In this document: positions 1 through 7,856 of the stretch, one piece after another | How positions within the stretch are numbered: position 1 is the stretch's first letter | How the letters are laid out: each line of letters opens with the position of its first letter | The notes under the pieces: model-generated | What the model was told of the DNA's origin: nothing | What the model saw: the letters and a program-made list of their open reading frames with translations, nothing else | The model's database searches: none | Source: Pseudomonas putida | GTDB taxonomy: Bacteria; Pseudomonadota; Gammaproteobacteria; Pseudomonadales; Pseudomonadaceae | Length of the DNA stretch: 64,000 bases | Direction: 5' to 3' | NCBI RefSeq assembly: GCF_003228315.1 | Contig: NZ_CP029693.1 | Span: forward strand, 62,001 to 126,000 | Program-made: the position numbers and the translations under genes

Positions 1-100
1 CCAGTGCCCTGACCGGCACGCCCTTGGCGGTGAGGATTTCGATGGTTCTGCGACCGGTGTCTCCGGTGGCGCCCGTTACGAGAATGGTGGCTTGCGTCAT
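1..100 (-). CDS. NmrA-like NAD(P)-binding protein, N-terminal fragment
   Basis: Only the first 33 codons are in the window; the gene runs off the left edge. The reading frame starts MTQATILVTGATGDTGRR, a Rossmann beta1-loop-alpha1 with the GATGxTG dinucleotide-binding motif typical of NmrA/atypical SDR proteins (NAD(P)H-binding regulators or quinone/isoflavone-type reductases). It is divergent from the TetR gene that starts at 210, with two palindromes between them, so it is the probable target of that regulator. The precise function cannot be read from this fragment. Confidence 0.75.
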   Translation of the reverse strand, partial: MTQATILVTGATGDTGRRTIEILTAKGVPVRAL

Positions 101-135
101 GGTCGTGGCCTCGGTATTCAGTGTGGGAGACGGAA

Positions 136-155
136 TATATTATGTCCGTAATATA
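136..155. promoter_or_regulatory. Palindrome in the NmrA/TetR intergenic region (operator candidate 1)
   Basis: Perfect 7-bp arms TATATTA and TAATATA separated by TGTCCG. It lies in the 109-bp divergent spacer and is AT-rich, so it may overlap promoter elements. A TetR dimer site is the natural reading, by position and symmetry only. Confidence 0.45.
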
Positions 156-158
156 GAT

Positions 159-178
159 TAGATGTTATACAACATCTA
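159..178. promoter_or_regulatory. Palindrome in the NmrA/TetR intergenic region (operator candidate 2)
   Basis: Perfect 8-bp arms TAGATGTT and AACATCTA around a 4-bp centre (ATAC), 31 bp upstream of the TetR start codon. Its length and symmetry suit a TetR dimer operator that would control both divergent genes. Confidence 0.6.
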
Positions 179-209
179 AAGTCAAACACCACTCATCAGG
201 ATGTTCGCC

Positions 210-785
210 ATGCGTAAATCACGGCAGGAAACCGCACAAACCCGGCAACGGATCGTCGAGGCCGCCAGCGTCGAGTTCCGCCTGAACGGCATCGACGGAA
301 CGGGGCTCGCGGGTTTGATGGCCGCCGCCGGCCTGACCCACGGCGGCTTCTATCGGCATTTCGAATCCAAGGATCAGGTCGTGGCGCAGGCGTGCGAGGT
401 GGCGGTGGAGTCGCTGGTAACGGAGCTGGCCGGGGTAGGTGAAGTCGGGGGATTCGATGCGCTGGTCAGTCATTACCTCTCGACCGAACACCGGGATGCG
501 CTGGAGAAAAGTTGCCCCTACGCGGCGCTGGGCGGCGAGCTGGTTCGCAGCGAGCAGGAGGTCAGGGAGGTGGCGACCCAGGGCCTGGAGCGGGTCATCG
601 ATATGTTGACCGCGCAAGCCGAGCCAGAGGAGGGTGACGCCGCACGCGCCCGCGCAGTCGTCACTTTCTGCACCATGATGGGCGCGCTCACCCTGTCGAG
701 AATGGTGTCGCGCCCCGAGCTTTCAGTTGAAATCCTCGAGACAGCCCGAGGTCATCTGACCCTGTCGAGTTCAAGCACCAACTGA
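210..785 (+). CDS. TetR/AcrR family transcriptional regulator
   Basis: 191-residue TetR-type repressor. The N-terminal helix-turn-helix spans about residues 10-55, with the family-typical GFYRHFESKDQVV segment; the rest is the all-helical ligand and dimer domain. The ATG at 210 is preferred over the ATG at 201 because AGGA at 197-200 gives a proper ribosome-binding spacing only for 210. It is divergent from the NmrA-like gene, which is the likely target along with autoregulation. This arrangement is common for regulators that sense reactive or quinone-like compounds, but the ligand is unknown. The last 34 bp overlap the end of the convergent metallophosphoesterase gene. Confidence 0.88.
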   Translation: MRKSRQETAQTRQRIVEAASVEFRLNGIDGTGLAGLMAAAGLTHGGFYRHFESKDQVVAQACEVAVESLVTELAGVGEVGGFDALVSHYLSTEHRDALEKSCPYAALGGELVRSEQEVREVATQGLERVIDMLTAQAEPEEGDAARARAVVTFCTMMGALTLSRMVSRPELSVEILETARGHLTLSSSSTN

Positions 786-1525
786 CTGTCGAACGCAGGG
801 TTTTCATTCACCCCGTCTTTCGCATAACCCCGCGGATTACACACCACGCGCGTATCACCTACCCGGTAATCGAAACTGCCATGGGTGTGCCCGTGCAGCC
901 ACAGTGCCGGCTGCCATTGACGGATTTTCTTCTCCAGATCCGAGACGAAACTGGAATTGATCGGCGAGTCGGCGAACATCGGCGCGATGCTGTAGCGGGT
1001 CGGGGCGAAGTGCGAGATCACCACCGTCGGCGTGCTGCTGTCGCGCTTGAAGCAGTCGTCCAGCCAGGCGACGGTCTGCAGGTAAATCAGCTGGGAAATC
1101 GCCGGCGTGAACAGGTCGGGAAAGTCCGGCGAGATCCTGATATGGCTGAAGTCGCGAATCAGCCGGGTCGCCATGTCGACACCCAGGTCCCGCTGGGGGC
1201 CTTCCTCGAACAGCCGATAGTCCGACCAAAGGGTACAACCCAGGAAGCGCACGCCATCGTGGACATGCTCCGAGCGTTCCAGCACCGTGATTTGCGTGCC
1301 TTGGGACAAGGTGCGCAGCTGCTCATGGGTCGAGATCAGGTCGCTGCCATAGAACTCGTGATTACCCGCCACATACAGGATCGGCAACGGGCAGGCGCTG
1401 GCCCATTCGATGGCCCTGTGTGGCCTGGCAATGTCGCCCGCGAGCACGACGATATCGGCGTCCACCTCGGGGAAGGGAATCGCGTTGACGGACAGGTGCA
1501 GGTCGGACAGCAGGGCGATGCGCAT
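752..1525 (-). CDS. Metallophosphoesterase (calcineurin-like)
   Basis: 257-residue cytoplasmic calcineurin-like phosphoesterase. The dimetal signatures are in order: SDLHLS near the start (D-x-H), then AGDI, then GNHEF, and later VISHFAPT and LHGHTHGSFDYR. The start is the ATG at 1525, giving MRIALLSDLHL. A longer frame to 1693 would add an N-terminus translated from a REP element, which is not credible. The 3' end overlaps the convergent TetR gene. The substrate is unknown; relatives hydrolyse phosphodiesters or phosphomonoesters. Confidence 0.88.
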   Translation of the reverse strand: MRIALLSDLHLSVNAIPFPEVDADIVVLAGDIARPHRAIEWASACPLPILYVAGNHEFYGSDLISTHEQLRTLSQGTQITVLERSEHVHDGVRFLGCTLWSDYRLFEEGPQRDLGVDMATRLIRDFSHIRISPDFPDLFTPAISQLIYLQTVAWLDDCFKRDSSTPTVVISHFAPTRYSIAPMFADSPINSSFVSDLEKKIRQWQPALWLHGHTHGSFDYRVGDTRVVCNPRGYAKDGVNENPAFDSQLVLELDRVR

Positions 1526-1595
1526 CGGCCAATTCTCGGCGGTGGAAATGCCAGTCAGGCTATTCCGATCGCGGCGCAGCTGCAACGCGGACCTC

Positions 1596-1622
1596 CTGTA
1601 GGAGCGAGCCTGCTCGCGATGA
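1596..1622. repeat. REP element, single copy
   Basis: One REP unit (CTGTAGGAGCGAGCCTGCTC followed by GCGATG) between lldD and the metallophosphoesterase gene. The inverted partner seen at most other sites in this window is missing. Confidence 0.85.
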
Positions 1623-1658
1623 ACATCCAGGCAACGCGGGCATTCAGGCAGTGCGCGG

Positions 1659-2801
1659 TCAGCCAACCGACCGCACCAGAATCGATTCGTCAATCTGCTC
1701 GATGGAAGTCACCCCGGTCAGGGTCATGGCCACGCGCATTTCCTTGGCGAAGATATCCAGCATGTTTTCCACCCCGCGCTGCCCATCGGCGGCCAGTGCA
1801 TAAGCCATGGAGCGACCGAGCAACACGCCCTTGGCCCCCAGCGCCAGCATGCGCACCACGTCCAGCCCCGAACGGACACCTGAGTCGACCAGCACGCTCA
1901 AGTCGTTGCCGATCGCCTGCATGATCGGGGGCAGGGCGTGGGCGGTGGAGAGCACGCCGTCGAGCTGGCGGCCGCCGTGGTTGGAAACGACGATGCCATC
2001 GGCGCCGAAGCTCACCGCGTCGCGGGCGTCCTGAGGATCGAGGATGCCCTTGATGATCATCGGGCCCTTCCAGAATTCACGAATCCACTCCAGGTCGCTC
2101 CAGCTGATCGACGGGTCGAAGTTGTTGGCCAGCCAGCCCATGTAGTCTTCGAGGGTGACGGCTTTGCCCAAGTATTTGGAGATATTGCCCAGGTCATGTG
2201 GTTTTCCCATCAAGCCGACATTGAAGGCCCAATCGGGGCGGGTCATGGCCTGGAGGATGCGGCGTGTCGAGGCGAACGGGCCGGACATGCCCGAATGGGC
2301 GTCACGGTAGCGGGCGCCGGGGGTGGGCATGTCGACGGTGAATACCAGATTCCGCACCCCGGCGGCTTGCGCGCGCTCCAGGGCATTGCGCATGAAGCCG
2401 CGATCCTTGAGCACGTACAGCTGGAACCAGATCGGCTGTTGCGTGTTGGCCACTACTTCTTCGATCGAACACACCGAGACGGTCGACAGGCACAGCGGGA
2501 TGCCCTTGTTCTGCGCCGCCTTGACCGCCTGCACTTCACCCCGGCGGGCAAACATGCCGGTCAGGCCAACCGGCGCCAGCGTGATCGGCATCGCCTGGCG
2601 CTGACCGAAGAGGCTGGTTTCCAGGCTCAGGCTCTCGACGTTTTTCAGGATCCGCTGGCGCAGGCTGACGCCGCTCAGGTCGGCGCTGTTGGCCCTTAGC
2701 GTGTGCTCTGCATAAGCCCCGCCGTCGATGTAGTCGAACAGGAAACGAGGGAGTTTGCGACGTGCCGCTTCGCGGTAGTCCGATGCAGAGGAGATGATCA
2801 T
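1659..2801 (-). CDS. lldD: L-lactate dehydrogenase (FMN-dependent, quinone-linked)
   Basis: 380 residues, the normal length for LldD. It is a TIM-barrel FMN protein of the alpha-hydroxy-acid oxidase family that oxidises L-lactate to pyruvate at the membrane and passes electrons to quinone. Visible motifs are [11 protein letters not shown] at the N-terminus, [14 protein letters not shown], the active-site [14 protein letters not shown] (catalytic His and Arg) and [26 protein letters not shown] for FMN phosphate binding. The start at 2801 gives [18 protein letters not shown], which matches the family. The usual lactate permease and GntR-type lldR are not adjacent, so the gene sits alone. It could consume L-lactate formed by an L-fuconate route (see the dehydratase gene at 5349). 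Confidence 0.93.
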   Translation of the reverse strand: MIISSASDYREAARRKLPRFLFDYIDGGAYAEHTLRANSADLSGVSLRQRILKNVESLSLETSLFGQRQAMPITLAPVGLTGMFARRGEVQAVKAAQNKGIPLCLSTVSVCSIEEVVANTQQPIWFQLYVLKDRGFMRNALERAQAAGVRNLVFTVDMPTPGARYRDAHSGMSGPFASTRRILQAMTRPDWAFNVGLMGKPHDLGNISKYLGKAVTLEDYMGWLANNFDPSISWSDLEWIREFWKGPMIIKGILDPQDARDAVSFGADGIVVSNHGGRQLDGVLSTAHALPPIMQAIGNDLSVLVDSGVRSGLDVVRMLALGAKGVLLGRSMAYALAADGQRGVENMLDIFAKEMRVAMTLTGVTSIEQIDESILVRSVG

Positions 2802-2902
2802 AGATGGGCAGGCCTTGATCCGGGGAGAGACGAGTTCTGAGCAGGTTAGCGTATGTGCGGGGGGCGGACACATTCAAAAAAGAGGGTGGCCGGGCTGGCG
2901 CC

Positions 2903-2928
2903 TTCGCGGGCAAGCCCGCTCCCACAGG
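2903..2928. repeat. REP-like element of a second type
   Basis: TTCGCGGGCAAGCCCGCTCC followed by CACAGG, a palindrome of the type common in P. putida. It differs from the GCGAGCCTGCTCGC type that dominates the window. It lies between the divergent ends of lldD and the LysR gene. Confidence 0.7.
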
Positions 2929-2957
2929 TTTTGTGGTGTGCCGGGGAATGGGCTTGT

Positions 2958-3947
2958 TCAGTCCTGCAAGCGCGAGATCTCATCCGCCGCCGCACTGATC
3001 TGGCCATGCAGCCAGCGCTGGGACGGATCATTGTCGTTACTGCTGTGCCAGAGCATGTCCAGTTGCTGTTGTGCCGCCGGGTAGGGCAAGGGTTTGATCA
3101 GCAAGCCCAGAGTTCTGGCAAATGTCCGGGCGAGGGGACGCGGCACGATCGCCAGTAACTCACTGCCTTCGAGCAGCATCGGCAACGCCAGAAAATGTGG
3201 CAGCACGATTTGCCGGCGCACCGACAGTCCCGCCTCCGCCAATGCCTGCTCCAGGGCATTGCGATCGTACATTTGTGCCTGTCGGGCCAGGCCTCTTTCG
3301 AGGATGTAGCCGCTGAACATCCCTTCACCTTCGCCACCCAGGGACACGACCGCCAGCGGGTAGCGCACCAGGTCTTCGAGCCGCAGCGCATTGTTGCCGA
3401 TCGGATGAGCACCGCTGCAGATGAACACTTCGTCCTGAAACATTACCGGCTTGGTGCGAAAGCGCTCCGGCGCGTTGCGAAAGCTCCCGATCGCCACATC
3501 GATTCGCCCCAGGTCAATTTGCTCGGCCAGATCCAGCCGCGTCGCCGGGGTGATCGACAGGTCGATACCCGGTGCCGCCGTCGATAGCCGGCGGTTGAGC
3601 TGCGGCAGCAGTGTGGCGGACACGTAGTCGTTGGCGGCGATCACAAAGGAGCGGCTCACCGTCTCGGGTTTGAACGACGAGGCACCCAGGGAAAGGGTCT
3701 GGCTCATGCTGTGCAGCGCCGCGCGCAGCGGTCCGCTGATCTCGAGTGCATAGCTGGTGGGGGTCATGCCTTTGCCGGTGCGGACGAAAATTTCCTGCCC
3801 CAGCCCTTCGCGCAAACGCGACAGCGCATGGCTGACCGCGGACTGACTCAGGTGCAGGCGTTGGCTGGCGCGCAGCACGCTGCGTTCCTCCATGACGGCG
3901 TCGAAGACTCTAATCAGATTCAGGTCCAGCTTATCGAAACCAATCAT
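2958..3947 (-). CDS. LysR family transcriptional regulator
   Basis: 329-residue LysR regulator. The winged helix at about residues 5-65 contains RASQRLHLSQSAVSHALSRLREGLGQEIFVRTGKG, followed by a periplasmic-binding-like effector domain. The start at 3947 (MIGFDKLDLNLIRVFDAV) fits the family; the longer frame adds an unrelated leader. It is divergent from the DUF4863/chorismate-lyase pair with a palindrome between, so it probably activates that operon. DUF4863 lyases of 4-nitrobenzoate degraders are also known beside a LysR gene (pnbR in P. putida TW3), so an aromatic or amino-benzoate inducer is a reasonable guess, not shown by the sequence. Confidence 0.88.
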   Translation of the reverse strand: MIGFDKLDLNLIRVFDAVMEERSVLRASQRLHLSQSAVSHALSRLREGLGQEIFVRTGKGMTPTSYALEISGPLRAALHSMSQTLSLGASSFKPETVSRSFVIAANDYVSATLLPQLNRRLSTAAPGIDLSITPATRLDLAEQIDLGRIDVAIGSFRNAPERFRTKPVMFQDEVFICSGAHPIGNNALRLEDLVRYPLAVVSLGGEGEGMFSGYILERGLARQAQMYDRNALEQALAEAGLSVRRQIVLPHFLALPMLLEGSELLAIVPRPLARTFARTLGLLIKPLPYPAAQQQLDMLWHSSNDNDPSQRWLHGQISAAADEISRLQD

Positions 3948-4032
3948 GGGGAAACATTCCGGTGGCGCGAGTTCGCTAATGATTTGAGGCCATAAATCAA
4001 GGGTTTGCAAGCGCACATCGGACTTGGCCAGA

Positions 4033-4049
4033 TATGAATGTCATGCATA
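4033..4049. promoter_or_regulatory. Imperfect palindrome, LysR-type operator candidate
   Basis: TATGAATGTCATGCATA reads TATG-n-ATG-n-CAT-n-CATA with dyad symmetry, about 85 bp from each of the two divergent start codons. Its position and size suit the recognition site of the adjacent LysR regulator. Confidence 0.5.
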
Positions 4050-4132
4050 AGGACACTGCAAAACCTGCGCTTTTTGTCTGGGTGCGGGTATGGGAAAGTT
4101 TCAAAAACCTTGCCCCATGAGTGCCTGAAAAC

Positions 4133-4666
4133 ATGAAACAGCGTGATGAGTTGATTGATCTTTGTATCGAGTTTCTTTCCGGGGTCAAAGACAAAACCCC
4201 GAGTGCCGATCTCGAACAATGGCTCAACGATACATACGGGCCCGACAGTGAAACCTACCAGCGCATGGCCGATCTGGTGATTGCGGGCGTGGCGCAGGGA
4301 TGGGCGGCGGACACGCCTATCAGTGGCCCGAATTATCGTCGCAGCCGTCTGTGCGAACCTTGCGCGCAGACGTTCTATTTCAGCATCACCACCGTCTACA
4401 TGGACAGTAAAGGCTACGAGCTGTACAACGAGCAGCGCACTTTCCGAGGCGATTATCACAGCCATCCCTACGGTGAGTTGAACATGGTGATTCCGTTGGA
4501 TGAGGTTGCCGTGCTGGCAGGCCCGCGGGGCTGGCAGGGCGCCGGATGGACCGCACCGGCGCCGGGCAGTCATCACTTTCCGGAAGTGAAGGGCGGCGCG
4601 TTGATTGCCTTCTTCTTCCTGCCCGCCGGGCGCATTGCCTATGACGTCCCGGCGCAGGCCTGTTGA
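4133..4666 (+). CDS. DUF4863 family protein, putative 4-hydroxylaminobenzoate lyase-like
   Basis: 177-residue soluble protein. A cupin-like metal-binding stretch, GDYHSHPYGELNMVIP (residues ~106-121), supplies His-x-His-x3-Glu, with further His in GSHHFPEV. I recognise the DUF4863 family, one member of which (PnbB) converts 4-hydroxylaminobenzoate to protocatechuate and ammonium. Whether this copy does the same is an inference. The ATG at 4133 was chosen; a GTG at 4121 in the same frame is possible and neither has a strong Shine-Dalgarno. Its stop codon abuts the next start (TGA ATG), so it is almost certainly co-transcribed and translationally coupled with the chorismate-lyase gene. Confidence 0.7.
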   Translation: MKQRDELIDLCIEFLSGVKDKTPSADLEQWLNDTYGPDSETYQRMADLVIAGVAQGWAADTPISGPNYRRSRLCEPCAQTFYFSITTVYMDSKGYELYNEQRTFRGDYHSHPYGELNMVIPLDEVAVLAGPRGWQGAGWTAPAPGSHHFPEVKGGALIAFFFLPAGRIAYDVPAQAC

Positions 4667-5215
4667 ATGGAGGCGGCGTACATTTTTTCGCAAGCGCAGT
4701 TGCAGTGGAATTCAATCGGCCATTGGCGTTCATCGATGGCGGCCACCTGCCGGGACTGGTTGTTTGACCGAGGCTCATTGACCCGGCGCCTCAAGGCACT
4801 CTCCGACAACCAGCTACAGGTGATTCCCCTGCGCGAAGAAGCAGGGCCGCTCCTGCCGCAGGAATGCCGATTGCTCGGCGTGCCGCCGGGCACTATCGGC
4901 TGGATACGCGAGGTTTACCTGAGCGGTTTCGGCCGGCCGTGGGTTTATGCCAGGTCGGTGATTGATCACCTGAATTGCGAGGTAAGTGATTCAGAGTTAC
5001 TTCAACTAGGGAATATTCCACTTGGGCATCTGTTATTTGGTGACCCACCGTACCAGCGCAGTGAAATAGAAGTGTGTCGTTATCGGGATGCCTGTAATGC
5101 CGGCAGTCATCCCGCGGATCCGTTATGGGCCAGACGCTCGGTCTTCAGGCGCGAGCAAACACAGGTTCTGGTTCATGAAATGTTCCTGCCTGCGCTTTGG
5201 GAAGAGTTGAGTTAA
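4667..5215 (+). CDS. Chorismate lyase (UbiC family)
   Basis: 182-residue UbiC-family protein, which splits chorismate into 4-hydroxybenzoate and pyruvate. Family blocks are in order: WLFDRGSLTRRL, LLPQECRLLG, WIREVYLSGFGRPWVYARSV, LGNIPLGHLLF, LWARRSVF and LVHEMFLPALW. The residues equivalent to E. coli Arg76, Leu114 and Glu155 are Arg81, Leu119 and Glu171. The ubiquinone ubiC of pseudomonads normally sits with ubiA, which is absent here, so this is probably a second, specialised lyase. It follows the DUF4863 gene with no gap. The pair suggests making or handling a hydroxy- or amino-benzoate. The symbol is withheld because the ubiquinone role is doubtful. Confidence 0.82.
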   Translation: MEAAYIFSQAQLQWNSIGHWRSSMAATCRDWLFDRGSLTRRLKALSDNQLQVIPLREEAGPLLPQECRLLGVPPGTIGWIREVYLSGFGRPWVYARSVIDHLNCEVSDSELLQLGNIPLGHLLFGDPPYQRSEIEVCRYRDACNAGSHPADPLWARRSVFRREQTQVLVHEMFLPALWEELS

Positions 5216-5237
5216 TAGGACTTGCGCAAAACGACCC

Positions 5238-5339
5238 CTGTAGGAGCGAGCTTGCTCGCGATGTACGCAAGAACACCACGGGGCGTCAGGTTTCCCGAGT
5301 GATCGTTGACGTCCATCGCGAGCAGGCTCGCTCCTACAG
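5238..5339. repeat. REPIN (inverted REP pair)
   Basis: Two REP palindromes in inverted orientation around a ~50-bp loop, between the convergent ends of the chorismate-lyase gene and the L-fuconate dehydratase gene. It may act as a bidirectional terminator. Confidence 0.9.
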
Positions 5340-5348
5340 ATCAAGCGA

Positions 5349-6662
5349 TCAGTCGCGAGCGATATCGAGCCACACCGGCCCGTCGGGATAGCGGTAGCGC
5401 TCCAGCGTTTCGGCGCTCATTTCGATGCTGTAGCCGGGGCGCTGCGGCGGCATGTAGCGGCCACGGCGGATCACCACCGGGTCGAGGAAGTGCTCGTGCA
5501 GATGGTCGACGTATTCCAGCACGCGGTTTTCCAGCGAGGCCGAGACCGCGATGTAGTCGAACAGGGCGATGTTCTGCACGTACTCGCACAGCCCGACACC
5601 GCCACCGTGGGGACAGACCGGGACGTCGAATTTGGCGGCCATCAGCAGCACGATCAACACCTCGTTGAGGCCGCCCAGGCGGGCCGCGTCCAGTTGGCAG
5701 AAATCCAGCGCGCCGGCCTGGAACATCTGCTTGAACATCACCCGGTTGTGGCAGTGCTCGCCGGTGGCGACGCCGATGGGGGCGATGCGCTGGCGGATGC
5801 TGGCGTGGCCGAGGATGTCGTCGGGGCTGGTCGGCTCTTCGATCCACAACGGTTCGAACGCCGCCAGGCGACGCATGTTGGCCACCGATTCATCGACGCC
5901 CCACACCTGGTTGGCGTCCATCATCAGGCTGCGTTCCCAGCCGATTTCTTCGCGCAGGATCGTCGCGCGACGAATGTCTTCTTCAAGGTCAGCACCGATT
6001 TTCTGCTTGATGTGGGTCCAGCCGTCGGCGACGGCCTCGCGGGCAAGTTGGCGCATTTTTTCTTCGCTGTAGCCCAGCCAGCCCGGCGCGGTGGTGTAGC
6101 CGGGGTAGCCTTGCTCCAGCATCTGCGCCTCGCGCCGGGCCTTGCCGGGGGCCTGGCGGCGGAGCAGGGCGATGGCCTCTTCGGGGGTGAGCACGTCGGT
6201 GACGTAGCTGAAGTCCAGGCAGCGCACCAGTTGTTCGGGCGTCATGTCCGCCAGCAGCTTCCACACCGGCTTGCCTTCGTGTTTGGCCCACAGGTCCCAG
6301 ACGGCGTTGACGATGGCCGCGGTGGCGAGGTGGATCACGCCTTTTTCCGGGCCCAGCCAGCGCAGTTGGCTGTCGCCCACAGTGATCGCGTGCCAGAACG
6401 CGCCCATGTCGGCGACGATGTCTTCCAGGGTCAGGCCGACCACCAGGGGTGCCAGGGACTGGATCGCCGCCACGCAAATTTCGTTGCCACGGCCAATGGT
6501 GAACGTCAGGCCGTGGCCTTCCAGGGCCGGGGCGTCGGTATGCAGCACGACGTAGGCGGCGGAATAGTCCGGTGCGCTGTTCATCGCGTCGGAGCCGTCC
6601 AGTGACAGCGAGGTGGGGAAGCGGATGTCGCGAACGCTCAGGTGGGTGATGCGAATGCTCAT
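5349..6662 (-). CDS. L-fuconate dehydratase (enolase superfamily)
   Basis: 437 residues, the length of Xanthomonas FucD. It dehydrates L-fuconate to 2-keto-3-deoxy-L-fuconate (EC 4.2.1.68). The catalytic set of this enolase-superfamily group is complete: Lys219-Gln-Lys221, metal ligands Asp249, Glu275 and Glu302, and His352 in CPHGGGVGLCEYVQ. The GWLGYSEEKMRQLAREAV stretch before the KxK motif is typical of FucD. Closely related acids (L-galactonate, D-arabinonate) are possible side substrates. It is divergent from the LysR regulator at 6764. No fucose dehydrogenase, lactonase or transporter is adjacent, so the rest of the pathway must be elsewhere or shared with the 9-16 kb cluster. Confidence 0.88.
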   Translation of the reverse strand: MSIRITHLSVRDIRFPTSLSLDGSDAMNSAPDYSAAYVVLHTDAPALEGHGLTFTIGRGNEICVAAIQSLAPLVVGLTLEDIVADMGAFWHAITVGDSQLRWLGPEKGVIHLATAAIVNAVWDLWAKHEGKPVWKLLADMTPEQLVRCLDFSYVTDVLTPEEAIALLRRQAPGKARREAQMLEQGYPGYTTAPGWLGYSEEKMRQLAREAVADGWTHIKQKIGADLEEDIRRATILREEIGWERSLMMDANQVWGVDESVANMRRLAAFEPLWIEEPTSPDDILGHASIRQRIAPIGVATGEHCHNRVMFKQMFQAGALDFCQLDAARLGGLNEVLIVLLMAAKFDVPVCPHGGGVGLCEYVQNIALFDYIAVSASLENRVLEYVDHLHEHFLDPVVIRRGRYMPPQRPGYSIEMSAETLERYRYPDGPVWLDIARD

Positions 6663-6727
6663 GGTGGGCTCTTGTAGTTGTCGACCGATTGAGGTCTCGA
6701 CTGTAGGTCGCCGAGCGATATGTGCAT

Positions 6728-6737
6728 AATCGCGATT
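6728..6737. promoter_or_regulatory. Short palindrome in the FucD/LysR intergenic region
   Basis: AATCGCGATT, perfectly self-complementary, 26 bp upstream of the LysR start codon in a 101-bp divergent spacer. It may be part of a LysR-type binding site; a 10-bp palindrome alone is weak evidence. Confidence 0.3.
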
Positions 6738-6763
6738 CTTTAAGTAGTGATACCGGATTCGAT

Positions 6764-7711
6764 ATGTCTGACGATCCCGCCGTCGCCTTGCTCACGCCGC
6801 GCAATCTCAACGGCCTGAAGATTTCCAGCCGGCAGATCACCTTGCTCAACGCCCTGGGTGAATACGGCAACCTGCGCCGGGCCGCCGCCGCGATGCACAC
6901 CACGCAACCGGCCGCCAGCCTGCTGTTGCAGCAACTGGAAGAGCGCCTTGGCGTACGGCTGTTCGAACGTTTGCCACGGGGCATGCAGCCCACGCTCTAT
7001 GGCGAGGTAATGATCCGCTACGCCCAAAGCGCTCTGCATGAGTTCGAACATGCCGAGGCGCAAATCGCCGAACTGGCGCGCGGCGCCATGGGCCTGGTGC
7101 GGATCGGCAGCGTGATGGGACCGGTGCCGCGATTACTGACCAAAGCCGTGCTGGCCTACAAGCGCGATCACCCCAAGGTGCGGATTTCCATCGAGGTCGG
7201 TACCAGCGATACCTTGCTCCCGGCCCTGCTGCGTGGCGATCTCGATGTGGTGCTGGGGCGCCTGCCGGACCAGAGCGCCAGTCATGAGCTGGACATCGAA
7301 CTGTTCGACAACGGCGAGCAGATGCGCGTGATCGCCCGGGTTGGTCATCCGTTGGCGGGCTGCCCGTCATTGGCATTGAGCGACCTGGTCGACGCGACCT
7401 GGATCCTGCACCCCATCGGCAGCCCCATGCGTCGCCGGGTGGAAAGTGCCCTGCAGGCCGGTGGCATGGTGCAGTCGCTGGACATTGTCGAGACCGCGTC
7501 GATCCTGGCGACCACGGCGATGATCGAGGCGTCGGACATGATCGCGGTAGTGCCCAATGATGTGGCCGAGCATTATGCGGGCTACGGCATGATCGCTGTC
7601 CTGCCGGTCGAGTTGCCGATCTCCATGGTCAACATCGGCCTGCTGACCCTGCGCTCCCGGCCGAGGTCGGTGGCGCTTCAAACGCTTCTCGAATATTTAC
7701 GCGAGCAATGA
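6764..7711 (+). CDS. LysR family transcriptional regulator
   Basis: 315-residue LysR regulator. The DNA-binding helix-turn-helix is in NLRRAAAAMHTTQPAASLLLQQLEERLGVRLFERLPRGM (about residues 34-72), followed by the effector domain. The ATG at 6764 is preferred to an in-frame GTG at 6722, which would push the coding region into the promoter spacer. It is divergent from the L-fuconate dehydratase gene and likely controls it in response to fuconate or a related sugar acid. The effector is inferred from the neighbour. Confidence 0.87.
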   Translation: MSDDPAVALLTPRNLNGLKISSRQITLLNALGEYGNLRRAAAAMHTTQPAASLLLQQLEERLGVRLFERLPRGMQPTLYGEVMIRYAQSALHEFEHAEAQIAELARGAMGLVRIGSVMGPVPRLLTKAVLAYKRDHPKVRISIEVGTSDTLLPALLRGDLDVVLGRLPDQSASHELDIELFDNGEQMRVIARVGHPLAGCPSLALSDLVDATWILHPIGSPMRRRVESALQAGGMVQSLDIVETASILATTAMIEASDMIAVVPNDVAEHYAGYGMIAVLPVELPISMVNIGLLTLRSRPRSVALQTLLEYLREQ

Positions 7712-7720
7712 TCCAGCTCC

Positions 7721-7822
7721 CTGTAGGAGCGAGCCTGCTCGCGATGGTCGTCAACGATAACGCTGGAAACCTGACACCCAGCAGCGTCATGGAATCCATC
7801 GCGAGCAGGCTCGCTCCTACAG
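7721..7822. repeat. REPIN (inverted REP pair)
   Basis: Inverted REP pair ending 34 bp before the next LysR start codon. It separates two LysR genes in the same orientation. Confidence 0.9.
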
Positions 7823-7856
7823 GGGCAGGGAAATCACTTTCAAGAGGCCTGACCCA

